Part shown: in pieces, positions 44,512-51,912 of the stretch
How the letters are laid out: each line of letters opens with the position of its first letter
Numbering within the stretch: the stretch's first letter is position 1
Origin: Bacillales bacterium
GTDB taxonomy: Bacteria; Bacillota; Bacilli; Bacillales; DASSOY01
Length of the DNA stretch: 64,000 bases
NCBI GenBank assembly: GCA_035700025.1
Contig: DASSOY010000003.1
Span: forward strand, 1-64,000
Direction: 5' to 3'
Made by a program: the position numbers and the translations under genes
The notes under the pieces: model-generated
The model's input: the letters and a program-made list of their open reading frames with translations, nothing else
Database searches by the model: none
Told to the model about the DNA's origin: nothing

Positions 44512-44551
44512 CGTGTTTGCTCCCTTCTTTTTTGAAAAAAACACGGCTTGC

Positions 44552-45667
44552 TTATAGGCGAAACATACTGGCCGCCACTGCGTCATGAAACGCCTTTCTC
44601 AATTTTGCAAGCGGTTGCCGTCTCCCGAAATATACTCGGTTGGTCAGCAATATTACGTATAAACCGGTGTCTGGATCCATCCAAAGACTTGTCCCGGTAT
44701 AACCGGTATGACCAAAGGAACGGGAAGAAAATCGGTTACCGGATACATCGTAACCGTCTCCTTTCAATACCCAACCGTATCCACGGTTCCCGTTCAATGA
44801 TTTCGTATGATTGCGAACGGAGGAACGGATTAATTCAGGTGAAAGAATGCGATGTTCATCTCGACTTCCTTCCTCTAACCACATGGCTGCATACACACCG
44901 AGATCAACTGCTGTCGAAAACAGACCGGCATGTCCGCAAACTCCTCCTAATGCAAATGCACGTTCATCATGAACCTCTCCCCAAAGGCGATAACCAATGT
45001 CTGATCTGAACTCGGTCGCGGCCGTTCGCTCACGCAACGTTTTGGAAGGACAGAACTTGCTGTCCGTCATGCCAAGCGGCCGAAACAAATAGTGATCGGC
45101 GGCCTCGTCCAACGGCTGTCCTAACACTTTTGAAACAATTTCACCTAACGCGATGAATCCTAAGTCACTGTAGATCACCTGCTTTCCCGGCTCATCCGCA
45201 AGGGCTTGCGAGAAGAGGAAATTTTTGATTTCTTCGGATTCCCATCCTAGAAAAGTTTTTTCTACCGAAGGCGGCAGCCCTGAAGTATGTGTCAATAAGT
45301 GATGGATCGTCACCGACGCCTTCTTTCCGTTTCGAAATTCAGGCAAAAAGTCCGCAACGCAATCACTTAGAGTTATCGATTGATTTTCGATGAGCTTCAA
45401 AACTAGCGGCAGCGTCACAACGACCTTCGTCAAAGAAGCACAATCATACAATGTTTGCATGGATGTTTCGTAGCGCTGAGAATCGGCCATTGCGTAATGC
45501 CCCGCCGCATATTGACCGACGATTTGACCGCGTCTCCCGACGAGCGCCGCGACGCTCGGCGTCAACTTTTGCTCTACGGCATCCGTAAGAAGAGAGAACG
45601 CTAGGTCCAACTTCATGGGGTCGATTCCTGACCGTTCCGCAACGGTCTCCGGCACTTCGTTCAACAT
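44552..45667 (-). CDS. Serine beta-lactamase-like hydrolase (class C/YbbE type)
   Basis: 371 aa. Catalytic SxxK is SLTK in YDCASLTK (~75); the second motif is YSD (YxN position) and the third is HTG in GHTGYTG. No signal peptide is evident, so it appears cytoplasmic, unlike secreted beta-lactamases. B. subtilis has the related ybbE in its murQ-murR-murP cluster. A role in trimming muropeptide side chains or esters is inference; resistance to beta-lactams is not implied. ATG 45667 has AAAGGA upstream and lies 20 nt after rpiR. Confidence 0.9.
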   Translation of the reverse strand: MLNEVPETVAERSGIDPMKLDLAFSLLTDAVEQKLTPSVAALVGRRGQIVGQYAAGHYAMADSQRYETSMQTLYDCASLTKVVVTLPLVLKLIENQSITLSDCVADFLPEFRNGKKASVTIHHLLTHTSGLPPSVEKTFLGWESEEIKNFLFSQALADEPGKQVIYSDLGFIALGEIVSKVLGQPLDEAADHYLFRPLGMTDSKFCPSKTLRERTAATEFRSDIGYRLWGEVHDERAFALGGVCGHAGLFSTAVDLGVYAAMWLEEGSRDEHRILSPELIRSSVRNHTKSLNGNRGYGWVLKGDGYDVSGNRFSSRSFGHTGYTGTSLWMDPDTGLYVILLTNRVYFGRRQPLAKLRKAFHDAVAASMFRL

Positions 45668-45686
45668 TCGGCAACGTCCTTTTACC

Positions 45687-46538
45687 CTATAGTTTCGACT
45701 GCCGTACCGCTTTTCTCGTCTTTTCCAACTTTTCGATGCTCGCTTGGTAATTTTCGCTGGCAATACCGATGTATAATATGTCGACAACATTCAACATCGA
45801 AATGCGAGAACTCATCGCGCCGCTTCGGATGCTTTTTTCCAACGAACTGGCATACAATGTAATGTCCGCGAGCTGCGAAACCGGATTATCGCCGAATTTC
45901 GTCAGTGAAATGATCGTCGCCCCGTTTTCCTTGGCGAGTCTCAACGAGCGAATTATATCGTCCGTCTGCCCGGAATTAGAAATACCCAGAACCACATCCC
46001 GTTCATTAAGATTCGCACTTACCGTCGCCATGGCATCGAAGCCATAAGCCGCTTCACACCAGCGATCGATGCGGGTAAGTTTTTGTTTGAAGTCTTCCGC
46101 GATCACGGCAGATGCCCCTATTCCGAAAACGGAGATCTTCCTGGCGGTACACAAACTTTTAATCGCCTTTTCCGTTTCTTCTTCAGACAATACGGACAAT
46201 GTGTCTTTGATCGATTGAATGTTGTTGTGAGAAACCGAGCGAATTAGAGAATGCACGGAAGCATCCGCGGCAATCTCCTCATACGAATGATCCGTGTCGT
46301 TTCGATTGTTCAAATCATAGGCGATTCGTAATTTCAGTTCTTGAAACCCCTTACATTTCATTGATTTAGCGAATCTAACGATCGTCGCTTCACTAACCTT
46401 CGCCAACTTAGCAAGTTTCTGAATCGAGCAGTTGACCATTTCTTCCGGATGATCCAGCGTATATTGCGCAACTTTTTGTTCCGAAGGCTTTAAATGTGCA
46501 AGAGATTCTTTAATGCTTACCAATCCGCCCTTCAGCAC
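45687..46538 (-). CDS. RpiR/MurR-family regulator of the amino-sugar operon
   Basis: 283 aa. N-terminal HTH_6 (LAKLAKVSEATIVRFAKSMKCKGF, ~42-66), then a SIS domain (SVFGIGASAVIAEDF, LGISNSGQTDDIIR). GTG 46538 is 6 nt after GGAGG. First gene of the operon with murQ; MurR of E. coli and B. subtilis senses MurNAc-6-P, a likely effector here too. Confidence 0.92.
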   Translation of the reverse strand: MLKGGLVSIKESLAHLKPSEQKVAQYTLDHPEEMVNCSIQKLAKLAKVSEATIVRFAKSMKCKGFQELKLRIAYDLNNRNDTDHSYEEIAADASVHSLIRSVSHNNIQSIKDTLSVLSEEETEKAIKSLCTARKISVFGIGASAVIAEDFKQKLTRIDRWCEAAYGFDAMATVSANLNERDVVLGISNSGQTDDIIRSLRLAKENGATIISLTKFGDNPVSQLADITLYASSLEKSIRSGAMSSRISMLNVVDILYIGIASENYQASIEKLEKTRKAVRQSKL

Positions 46539-46595
46539 ATAGTCCCTCCATTCCGCATTATTTTTTGTTAATTTTTAATCTTTATAATATAAATG

Positions 46596-46647
46596 AGTAT
46601 ATTAAATTTTATTACATAAGTCAATATATTTTACGAAATAATATTTC
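46596..46647 (-). promoter_or_regulatory. Promoter and RpiR-type operator of the amino-sugar operon
   Basis: TTGACT (46619-46624), 17-bp spacer, TATACT (46596-46601): a near-consensus SigA promoter toward rpiR. The palindrome GAAAT-AAT-ATTTC (46635-46647) lies 10 bp upstream of the -35, a position that could suit activation or looping with the second site at 38523-38537. Confidence 0.7.
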
Positions 46648-46649
46648 AT

Positions 46650-46688
46650 AAAAAGCTCACTAAAACTCATACAGGGTTTTTCAGTGAG
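46650..46688 (-). terminator. Terminator downstream of the LysR gene
   Basis: CTCACTGAAAA pairs with TTTTAGTGAG across a 12-nt loop, followed by CTTTTTATG on the minus strand. About 120 bp after the LysR stop; no gene is supported in between. Confidence 0.6.
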
Positions 46689-46810
46689 AGTTGTGATGAA
46701 CGAAAATTATATCGGGAGTCTCGTTTCATTCATCTATTTTCATCGTCACGATATGAAATTCGTATAGATCGTCCGCGCATAACCGCCCCTTGTTCAATAA
46801 AGTTCCTGTT

Positions 46811-47710
46811 TCAATCAAAAAGATGGAGTCGGGGGGCATTTTGTTCCATCAGTTCCAAAAATACTTTTGCCGCTTTTGTTTGAAATGGGGTGGCTTGCGT
46901 GATCAATGAAAAATTTCTCGTGAACGGAAACTCTTTCAACGGCAACGCCTTTAAAGTGCCGGCTTCCAGATCCCGGCGGATCGTCCACTGCGACAAAAAG
47001 GATACGCCGATACCGGCTGCAACTGATTCCTTGATTAATTGTGTGCTGCCGAACTCCATCGTTTTTTCCGGCTTGAATTGATGAAGCGAAAACATTTTTT
47101 CCGTCATTTCCCTCGTTCCGGATCCTTCTTCCCGTACAATCCATGTTTCCTGTTGGAGATCAGCCAGCTCGACCTGTTTCTTTCGGGCAAACCGATGATT
47201 ATGAGAAACAACGACCATCATGTAATCCTTCACAAGCGGTTGAACCGCCAGCTTTTGGTCATGCACATCCCCCTCAATGATGCCGATGTCCAACTGTCGA
47301 CGAGAAATCTTGTCTGCGACTGAGGCAGAGTTTCCGATCATGACCGAGGGTTTGATTAGCGGATACTGCTGCAGCAAGTCGGCAAGCAGCTGAGGCAGTA
47401 CATATTCCCCAAACGAATAACTTGCCCCGATCGCCAACGGCCCTCCTGCTGTCTGCATTAAATCGACAACCAACGTTTTCATGCGCGCGTATAACCCGAG
47501 AATTTCTTTCGCGTGATGATAGACGACTTCCCCGGCTTTCGTCATCCTCACCATTTTATTGTTCCGTTCCAAAAGCGTCGCGTTTATATCTTGTTCCAGC
47601 GTTTTCACGTATTGGCTCACAGCGGGTTGTGTCATATGTAAAGCTTCGGCAGCGCGGGAGAAGTTTTTCTTCTCAGCGACGGTGACAAACACGAGTAAAT
47701 GTTGATCCAT
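46811..47710 (-). CDS. LysR-family regulator (YeiE/CysL-like)
   Basis: 299 aa. N-terminal winged HTH (FSRAAEALHMTQPAVSQYVKTLEQDINATLLER, ~15-50), then the type 2 periplasmic-like effector domain. ATG 47710 lies 7 nt after GAGGGG (ATG 47713 is also possible). It diverges from a YeiH-type exporter gene, the same pairing as yeiE/yeiH in E. coli, so it likely controls that gene. Confidence 0.93.
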   Translation of the reverse strand: MDQHLLVFVTVAEKKNFSRAAEALHMTQPAVSQYVKTLEQDINATLLERNNKMVRMTKAGEVVYHHAKEILGLYARMKTLVVDLMQTAGGPLAIGASYSFGEYVLPQLLADLLQQYPLIKPSVMIGNSASVADKISRRQLDIGIIEGDVHDQKLAVQPLVKDYMMVVVSHNHRFARKKQVELADLQQETWIVREEGSGTREMTEKMFSLHQFKPEKTMEFGSTQLIKESVAAGIGVSFLSQWTIRRDLEAGTLKALPLKEFPFTRNFSLITQATPFQTKAAKVFLELMEQNAPRLHLFD

Positions 47711-47743
47711 CATGAAACCCCTCGATTCGCTGAATTTGGCATC

Positions 47744-47796
47744 ATTATAACACATTACTTATCGTCACTATATTTATTATTTATTTTACTTATCGT
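47744..47796. promoter_or_regulatory. Divergent control region of lysR and the YeiH-like gene
   Basis: An extended -10 TGTTATAAT reads toward lysR (hexamer 47744-47749). The 11-bp direct repeat TTACTTATCGT occurs at 47755-47765 and 47786-47796, 31 bp (three helical turns) apart, overlapping where the lysR -35 should be. Likely LysR binding sites. Confidence 0.5.
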
Positions 47797-47865
47797 TCCC
47801 TGTGACTTACGCTTAAAAAAGTTTCGTTACGCACGGATGAATAAACAGGGGGCAAGGATTTGAGA

Positions 47866-48915
47866 ATGAAAACTTCAGAAACTACGGCAGCGGCACAGCC
47901 AATAGCCGATACGGTACGTAACCCATGGCCGTTTAGACAGTGGATGGGGGGACTTTTGTTTACCTTCGTCATTGCCGGTCTAGGCTATGGGCTCGCTCAA
48001 CTTCCCGGCCCCGACCATGTCGGTTCGATGGCTTGCTCAATCATTCTCGCTGTCGTTTACAGGCAAATCTGGGGATACCCGGAATCGCTTCGGTCCGGAA
48101 TTGAATTCTCCGCGAAAAAATTGTTGCGATATGCGATTGTATTATATGGTTTAAAATTAAACGTCAACGTGATTTTCAATGAAGGATTGCCGTTGTTGGC
48201 GCGAGGGGCGTTCACGATCGTTTTTGCGATGCTCGTTATGATGATTTTGGCGAAATGGTTAAAAGCCGACCTCTCTCTTTCGCTGCTTCTCGGCGTGGGT
48301 ACCGGGGTATGCGGAGCTTCGGCGATCGCCGCAGCCTCGCCGATCATAAAGGCGAAAGAAGAGGATACGGCAATTGGAGTCGGCATCATTGCCTTCATGG
48401 GCACCGTTTTCGCGCTTAGTTATACGTTCATTCGGCCGTTTTTGCCGCTGTCTCCCGCCGATTATGCGGTCTGGTCCGGAGTGAGCTTGCATGAAATCGC
48501 CCATGTCGCTCTTGCCGCCGCTCCCGCTGGTCAAGATCCGCTTGCGATCGCGCTGCTTGCAAAACTCAGCCGGGTGTTTCTTCTCATCCCGCTTTGCTTT
48601 GTGCTGGTGTTTTGGATGAATCGAGGAAAAAGAAGCGACGATACTCCAGGCACGAAGACGCCATTTCCGTGGTTTTTGCTCGGATTTGTCGCGATGAGTT
48701 TGATCGGCAGTTACCTTATCGGTGATCTAATTGAAATCCCCGATCGTTGGCTGTCGGGGATTTCGGAACTCTCTCACTTTATCTTAACCGCAGCTATGGT
48801 CGGCCTCGGGTTGAATGTCAGCTTCGCGGCATTACGGAAAAAAGCGCTCCGTCCGCTGCTGGCAATGACACTCACTTCTGTTTTGCTGTCGATGATCACT
48901 TACTTGTCCTTATAA
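47866..48915 (+). CDS. YeiH-family (UPF0324) membrane transporter
   Basis: 349 aa with about ten membrane helices. YeiH-family landmarks: GYPESLRSGIEFSAKKLLRYAIVLYGLKLN, GVGTGVCGASAIAAASPII and SLHEIAHVALAA. Annotated in databases as putative sulfate exporters; the transported compound is not firmly known. ATG 47866 follows AAGGA by 7 nt (TTG 47860 is possible). Its stop overlaps the stop of the convergent ytxK gene by 6 nt. Confidence 0.92.
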   Translation: MKTSETTAAAQPIADTVRNPWPFRQWMGGLLFTFVIAGLGYGLAQLPGPDHVGSMACSIILAVVYRQIWGYPESLRSGIEFSAKKLLRYAIVLYGLKLNVNVIFNEGLPLLARGAFTIVFAMLVMMILAKWLKADLSLSLLLGVGTGVCGASAIAAASPIIKAKEEDTAIGVGIIAFMGTVFALSYTFIRPFLPLSPADYAVWSGVSLHEIAHVALAAAPAGQDPLAIALLAKLSRVFLLIPLCFVLVFWMNRGKRSDDTPGTKTPFPWFLLGFVAMSLIGSYLIGDLIEIPDRWLSGISELSHFILTAAMVGLGLNVSFAALRKKALRPLLAMTLTSVLLSMITYLSL

Positions 48916-49896
48916 ATGCGGTTTCTCCTTTCGAAACCAATCATCGATTTGCTGAACGATGCTTTGCATCGCACGCTCGTTCGAAAAGCTTGGCAAATGG
49001 ACGAGCAGTGTCTGCGAGGGGGGATGCGCGTTTTCCCCGTGTTTTTGCAAAATCATGATGCTCTTGGCATAATGTTCTTTCTTGAACATCGTAAGCGGCA
49101 GCTGAAGAAGACCTTGAATGGCGGCCGTTTTCGAAATGAATGTTTTTAATGCTCCCGCCTGGTCGCTTTCAAAAAGGCCGTTTGGAATAAGGAAAATGGC
49201 GTATCCGCCATCCTTCAAGTGCCGCAAGCTTTGTTCGATCAACAAATGGTGGGCAAAAGAACGACCGCTTTTCGCTCGCACATCATAGCCGGCGGCAATG
49301 GCTTCATGCGGATAATACCCGATCGGAAGATCACAAACAATACAATCGACAGGATCGATCAACAAAGGCTGGATGCTGTCTTGATGAAAAAATTGCGTTG
49401 CGTGTTTTTGCAAGTTGCTGCTGACGTATGCCAATTTTAACAATAACTCGTCGGCATCCACAGCGTAACTTTGGTCAACCTTTGTTTGCGCGCTATTGAG
49501 CACAGCGGTCAATAAATTGCCGGAACCGACCGCTGGATCGAGGATAGTTACTGAGTCGCGTTCGGACGACAACTTGTTGAACAAATAGCCGATAAACAGA
49601 GAGACGGCATCCGGCGTCATTTCATGGTTCGGCTGCGTCGCTGCTTTCATCCCTTTTAACACTGCCAACTGGAACGCTTTGCGGATCTCTTCCGCTTTCA
49701 GTTGTTCGATGTCGATGTTCGAATAAAGGTCCTCAAGTTTTTTGACGACTTCCGAACGGACCGGTTGCAAGACTGCATGCTGAAACAAGTTTTCCCCTGT
49801 TTCCGCCAGTGCTTCCAAATAAGGAACGTCTTCGGTTTCTGACAACAAAACGCTCGAATCATCCAACACTTGAAAACATTTTTCTGTATTCGTCAT
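48910..49896 (-). CDS. ytxK: YtxK-like class I SAM-dependent methyltransferase
   Basis: 328 aa. N-6 DNA methylase-type fold: motif I DPAVGSGNLLTAV (~165) and motif IV as DLPIGYYP in place of NPPY, as in other YtxK proteins. The altered motif IV leaves its substrate uncertain. ATG 49896 is after GGAGGGAAAG and overlaps the upstream phosphotransferase stop by 4 nt. In B. subtilis ytxK follows ackA; here the preceding gene is different. Confidence 0.93.
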   Translation of the reverse strand: MTNTEKCFQVLDDSSVLLSETEDVPYLEALAETGENLFQHAVLQPVRSEVVKKLEDLYSNIDIEQLKAEEIRKAFQLAVLKGMKAATQPNHEMTPDAVSLFIGYLFNKLSSERDSVTILDPAVGSGNLLTAVLNSAQTKVDQSYAVDADELLLKLAYVSSNLQKHATQFFHQDSIQPLLIDPVDCIVCDLPIGYYPHEAIAAGYDVRAKSGRSFAHHLLIEQSLRHLKDGGYAIFLIPNGLFESDQAGALKTFISKTAAIQGLLQLPLTMFKKEHYAKSIMILQKHGENAHPPSQTLLVHLPSFSNERAMQSIVQQIDDWFRKEKPHL

Positions 49897-50666
49897 GCTT
49901 TCCCTCCGTTTTTCAAGACTCCCATGCATTTGGCGAAACCGTTGCTGTCCGTCCGATCGCTTTTTGCGAGTTTGGCCGCTTTTTGCAGCGCAACAAACCA
50001 TACGTGCGCATCCGCTTTCGCAACATCTTCAACACCGTATGCCTCGTAAAAACGACTTTTGCAACGCGCCGATTCAAAAGCATACTGAGCGACGTCCCAA
50101 TAAGGGTCGCCGATCATCGAACGATCGAAATCAAACAGTAATAATCGCCCGTTTCGTTCGCCGATGTTCGCGAACCTAAAGTCGCCGTGAATGTAAGCCA
50201 AAGGGGTATACGGCGAGTCTTTCAATTGCGCAAGTTTTTCTTCAAGGCGTTCACCAACGGCAATCCAGTCACGTAACGATTCCACCGGTTTTCGAAAAGC
50301 GTGCGCCAAATAATCTTTCCATGTCGTGAAATGTTCGCCTGTGCCGGGGTCATAAACCGCTCCATACCTTCTCGTCGTATGGTGCAACTGCTTCATAAGG
50401 GCAGCGGCGGCAAGGTCTTTGTTCGCGCAATCAAAGGCTTCCTCAAGCGGTTGATAAGACATGTACAAACAGCGGCGGCGGACATCGATTTTGTAGACGA
50501 CCGGCCGCATCGTACGGTCGATAGCTTTAACAGCTTCGATTTCTCTTTTGAAAGTTACCGGATCGAAAAACGTTTTTTTGACAATTTCCCCGTGTTTCGG
50601 ATGCTTGACGAGATGCACCCGATGCGTTGAATCTTTTTCGGAAAGTTCTCTCACCACTTCATCCAT
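49893..50666 (-). CDS. APH/choline-kinase-like phosphotransferase
   Basis: 257 aa. Catalytic Brenner loop HGDFRFANIG (~165-174) and DFDRSMIGDPYWD (metal-binding Asp). N-lobe is short and lacks an obvious signal. Such proteins phosphorylate small molecules (aminoglycosides, choline, thiamine, sugars) and the substrate here is unknown. An extended -10 (TGTTAAAAT, hexamer at 50702-50707) sits ~50 nt upstream. Coupled with ytxK by a 4-nt overlap. Confidence 0.88.
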   Translation of the reverse strand: MDEVVRELSEKDSTHRVHLVKHPKHGEIVKKTFFDPVTFKREIEAVKAIDRTMRPVVYKIDVRRRCLYMSYQPLEEAFDCANKDLAAAALMKQLHHTTRRYGAVYDPGTGEHFTTWKDYLAHAFRKPVESLRDWIAVGERLEEKLAQLKDSPYTPLAYIHGDFRFANIGERNGRLLLFDFDRSMIGDPYWDVAQYAFESARCKSRFYEAYGVEDVAKADAHVWFVALQKAAKLAKSDRTDSNGFAKCMGVLKNGGKA

Positions 50667-50753
50667 CTTGATAACCTTCCTTTGTCCCGACTTCCTCTAG
50701 CATTTTAACATAGAAAAGAGAACAGCGGCTTAAGGGGCGCCTGAAGAGCAGCG

Positions 50754-50785
50754 CAAAAAAATCACCCGAGAAGCGTATCGGGTGA
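50754..50785 (-). terminator. Terminator of ytfI-ytfJ
   Basis: TCACCCGA and TCGGGTGA (8-bp perfect stem, 8-nt loop) followed by seven T, immediately after the ytfJ stop. Confidence 0.88.
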
Positions 50786-50789
50786 GAAA

Positions 50790-51248
50790 TTATTGTACGG
50801 GCGTTTGATTTGTTTGGCTGGCTTGATTCGCTTGATTGGATGGTTGGCCTTGGTTCGCTTGCGGTTTCTTTCCTTTCAACATTTGTTGAATTTTCTCCGC
50901 CGCTTGCGGCGCCAAGTTCAGCATTTTTTCATAAAGATGCGTTGTGTTGTCGAGATGAATCAATTGAATGTCGTCTTTTTTCACAATCAAGAAAGCGATC
51001 GGCGTTATGGAAACACCGCCTCCGCTTCCACCGCCGAAAGGGAGTCCGCCCCCATCTTTCGAGCCGCTCATCTCACTTCCGCCCGCAGCGAACCCGAAGC
51101 CGACTTTGGAAACGGTCAAGATGATACTGCCGTCCGGCGTCTCCACGGGATCTCCGATTACGGTATTGACACTCGTCATTTCCTGCAAATTTTCAAGCGC
51201 GGTGTTCATCAACCCTTGAATCGGATGTTCCTGTTGCTGTTCCGGCAT
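50790..51248 (-). CDS. ytfJ: Sporulation/germination protein YtfJ (GerW family)
   Basis: 152 aa. Family core HPIQGLMNTALENLQEMTSVNTVIGDPV, a Gly-rich loop (LPFGGGSGGGVSI) and PIAFLIVKKDDIQ. The last ~30 residues are a Gln/Asn-rich tail (GQPSNQANQASQTNQ) not typical of the core. GerW is made in the forespore in B. subtilis and is needed for normal germination. Strong RBS AAAGGAGG. Its start lies inside the end of ytfI. Confidence 0.95.
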   Translation of the reverse strand: MPEQQQEHPIQGLMNTALENLQEMTSVNTVIGDPVETPDGSIILTVSKVGFGFAAGGSEMSGSKDGGGLPFGGGSGGGVSITPIAFLIVKKDDIQLIHLDNTTHLYEKMLNLAPQAAEKIQQMLKGKKPQANQGQPSNQANQASQTNQTPVQ

Positions 51249-51834
51249 CGCCGTTGCCTCCTTTCAAGGACTTGAAAATGCGTCTCGCTGCGAGCATAGC
51301 ATGCCCGATTCTGAAAGAAAACATGCAGGCGATCGTGGTCTCAAACCGTTGTTTCTGCCACAGCGGTTCAACGGAAAGTTCCGGTTCCGTCTTCCATTGA
51401 AAAAAACGATCCAATACGCCGAGTGCATTTCCCTTCAACGCCCATAGCGACCCAGCCGTCATACCGGTAACGGCTGCATCGGCGCATCCGATCCGGCTGT
51501 GCCAAGCAAAATCGACAAAAGTGACTTTACTCGCAAACCGGCGAACCGCAGCCACTGCATTTTCAAGTTTTCTTACCATTCTTTGCGTAAGCTTTAAACT
51601 CTCGTCAAGACCTGATTTTTCTTTTTTCGCCGATTCGTTCCCCTCTTTCGCCGGATAACCGTTTAAATCAACGGAATGATGCCGTGAATAAACCTTAATG
51701 CCCCATACGCGCATCGTGATCGTCATATCATTCGATTGATCTTGAAGGCAAAATTGAATTTCGACGTAAAGCCTTGAACACAGCAACGCGAACAGGCCGA
51801 TGACGACTGCAATAAGCGCCGCATACGCAACCAT
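51193..51834 (-). CDS. ytfI: DUF2953 protein YtfI
   Basis: 213 aa. One N-terminal membrane helix (AYAALIAVVIGLFALLCSRLY), then a DUF2953 region (VWGIKVYSRHHSVDL... FASKVTFVDFAWHSRIGCADAAVTGMTAGSLW). Its last ~18 codons overlap ytfJ by 56 nt in another frame, giving a Gly/Thr-rich tail that is probably non-conserved. ATG 51834 follows GAAGGGAA. Function unknown; a constant partner of ytfJ. Confidence 0.9.
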   Translation of the reverse strand: MVAYAALIAVVIGLFALLCSRLYVEIQFCLQDQSNDMTITMRVWGIKVYSRHHSVDLNGYPAKEGNESAKKEKSGLDESLKLTQRMVRKLENAVAAVRRFASKVTFVDFAWHSRIGCADAAVTGMTAGSLWALKGNALGVLDRFFQWKTEPELSVEPLWQKQRFETTIACMFSFRIGHAMLAARRIFKSLKGGNGDAGTATGTSDSRVDEHRA

Positions 51835-51883
51835 TTCATTCCCTTCTTTCCATTTACAGTATCTCCGCCTGTGAAGGGAAATA

Positions 51884-51912
51884 AACAAAACCGCCTCGAT
51901 AGCGAGACGGTT
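51884..51912 (-). terminator. Terminator of ytcJ
   Basis: CCGTCTCG-CTAT-CGAGGCGG (one wobble) followed by TTTTGTTT on the minus strand; it begins at the ytcJ stop codon. Confidence 0.82.

Noticed and set aside
46727-46840. Minus-strand 37-codon frame starting inside the end of the LysR gene (contains LNKGRLCADDLYEFHIVTMKIDE)
   Set aside because: Codon composition looks gene-like, but there is no convincing Shine-Dalgarno, it overlaps lysR, and the LysR protein already has full family length.
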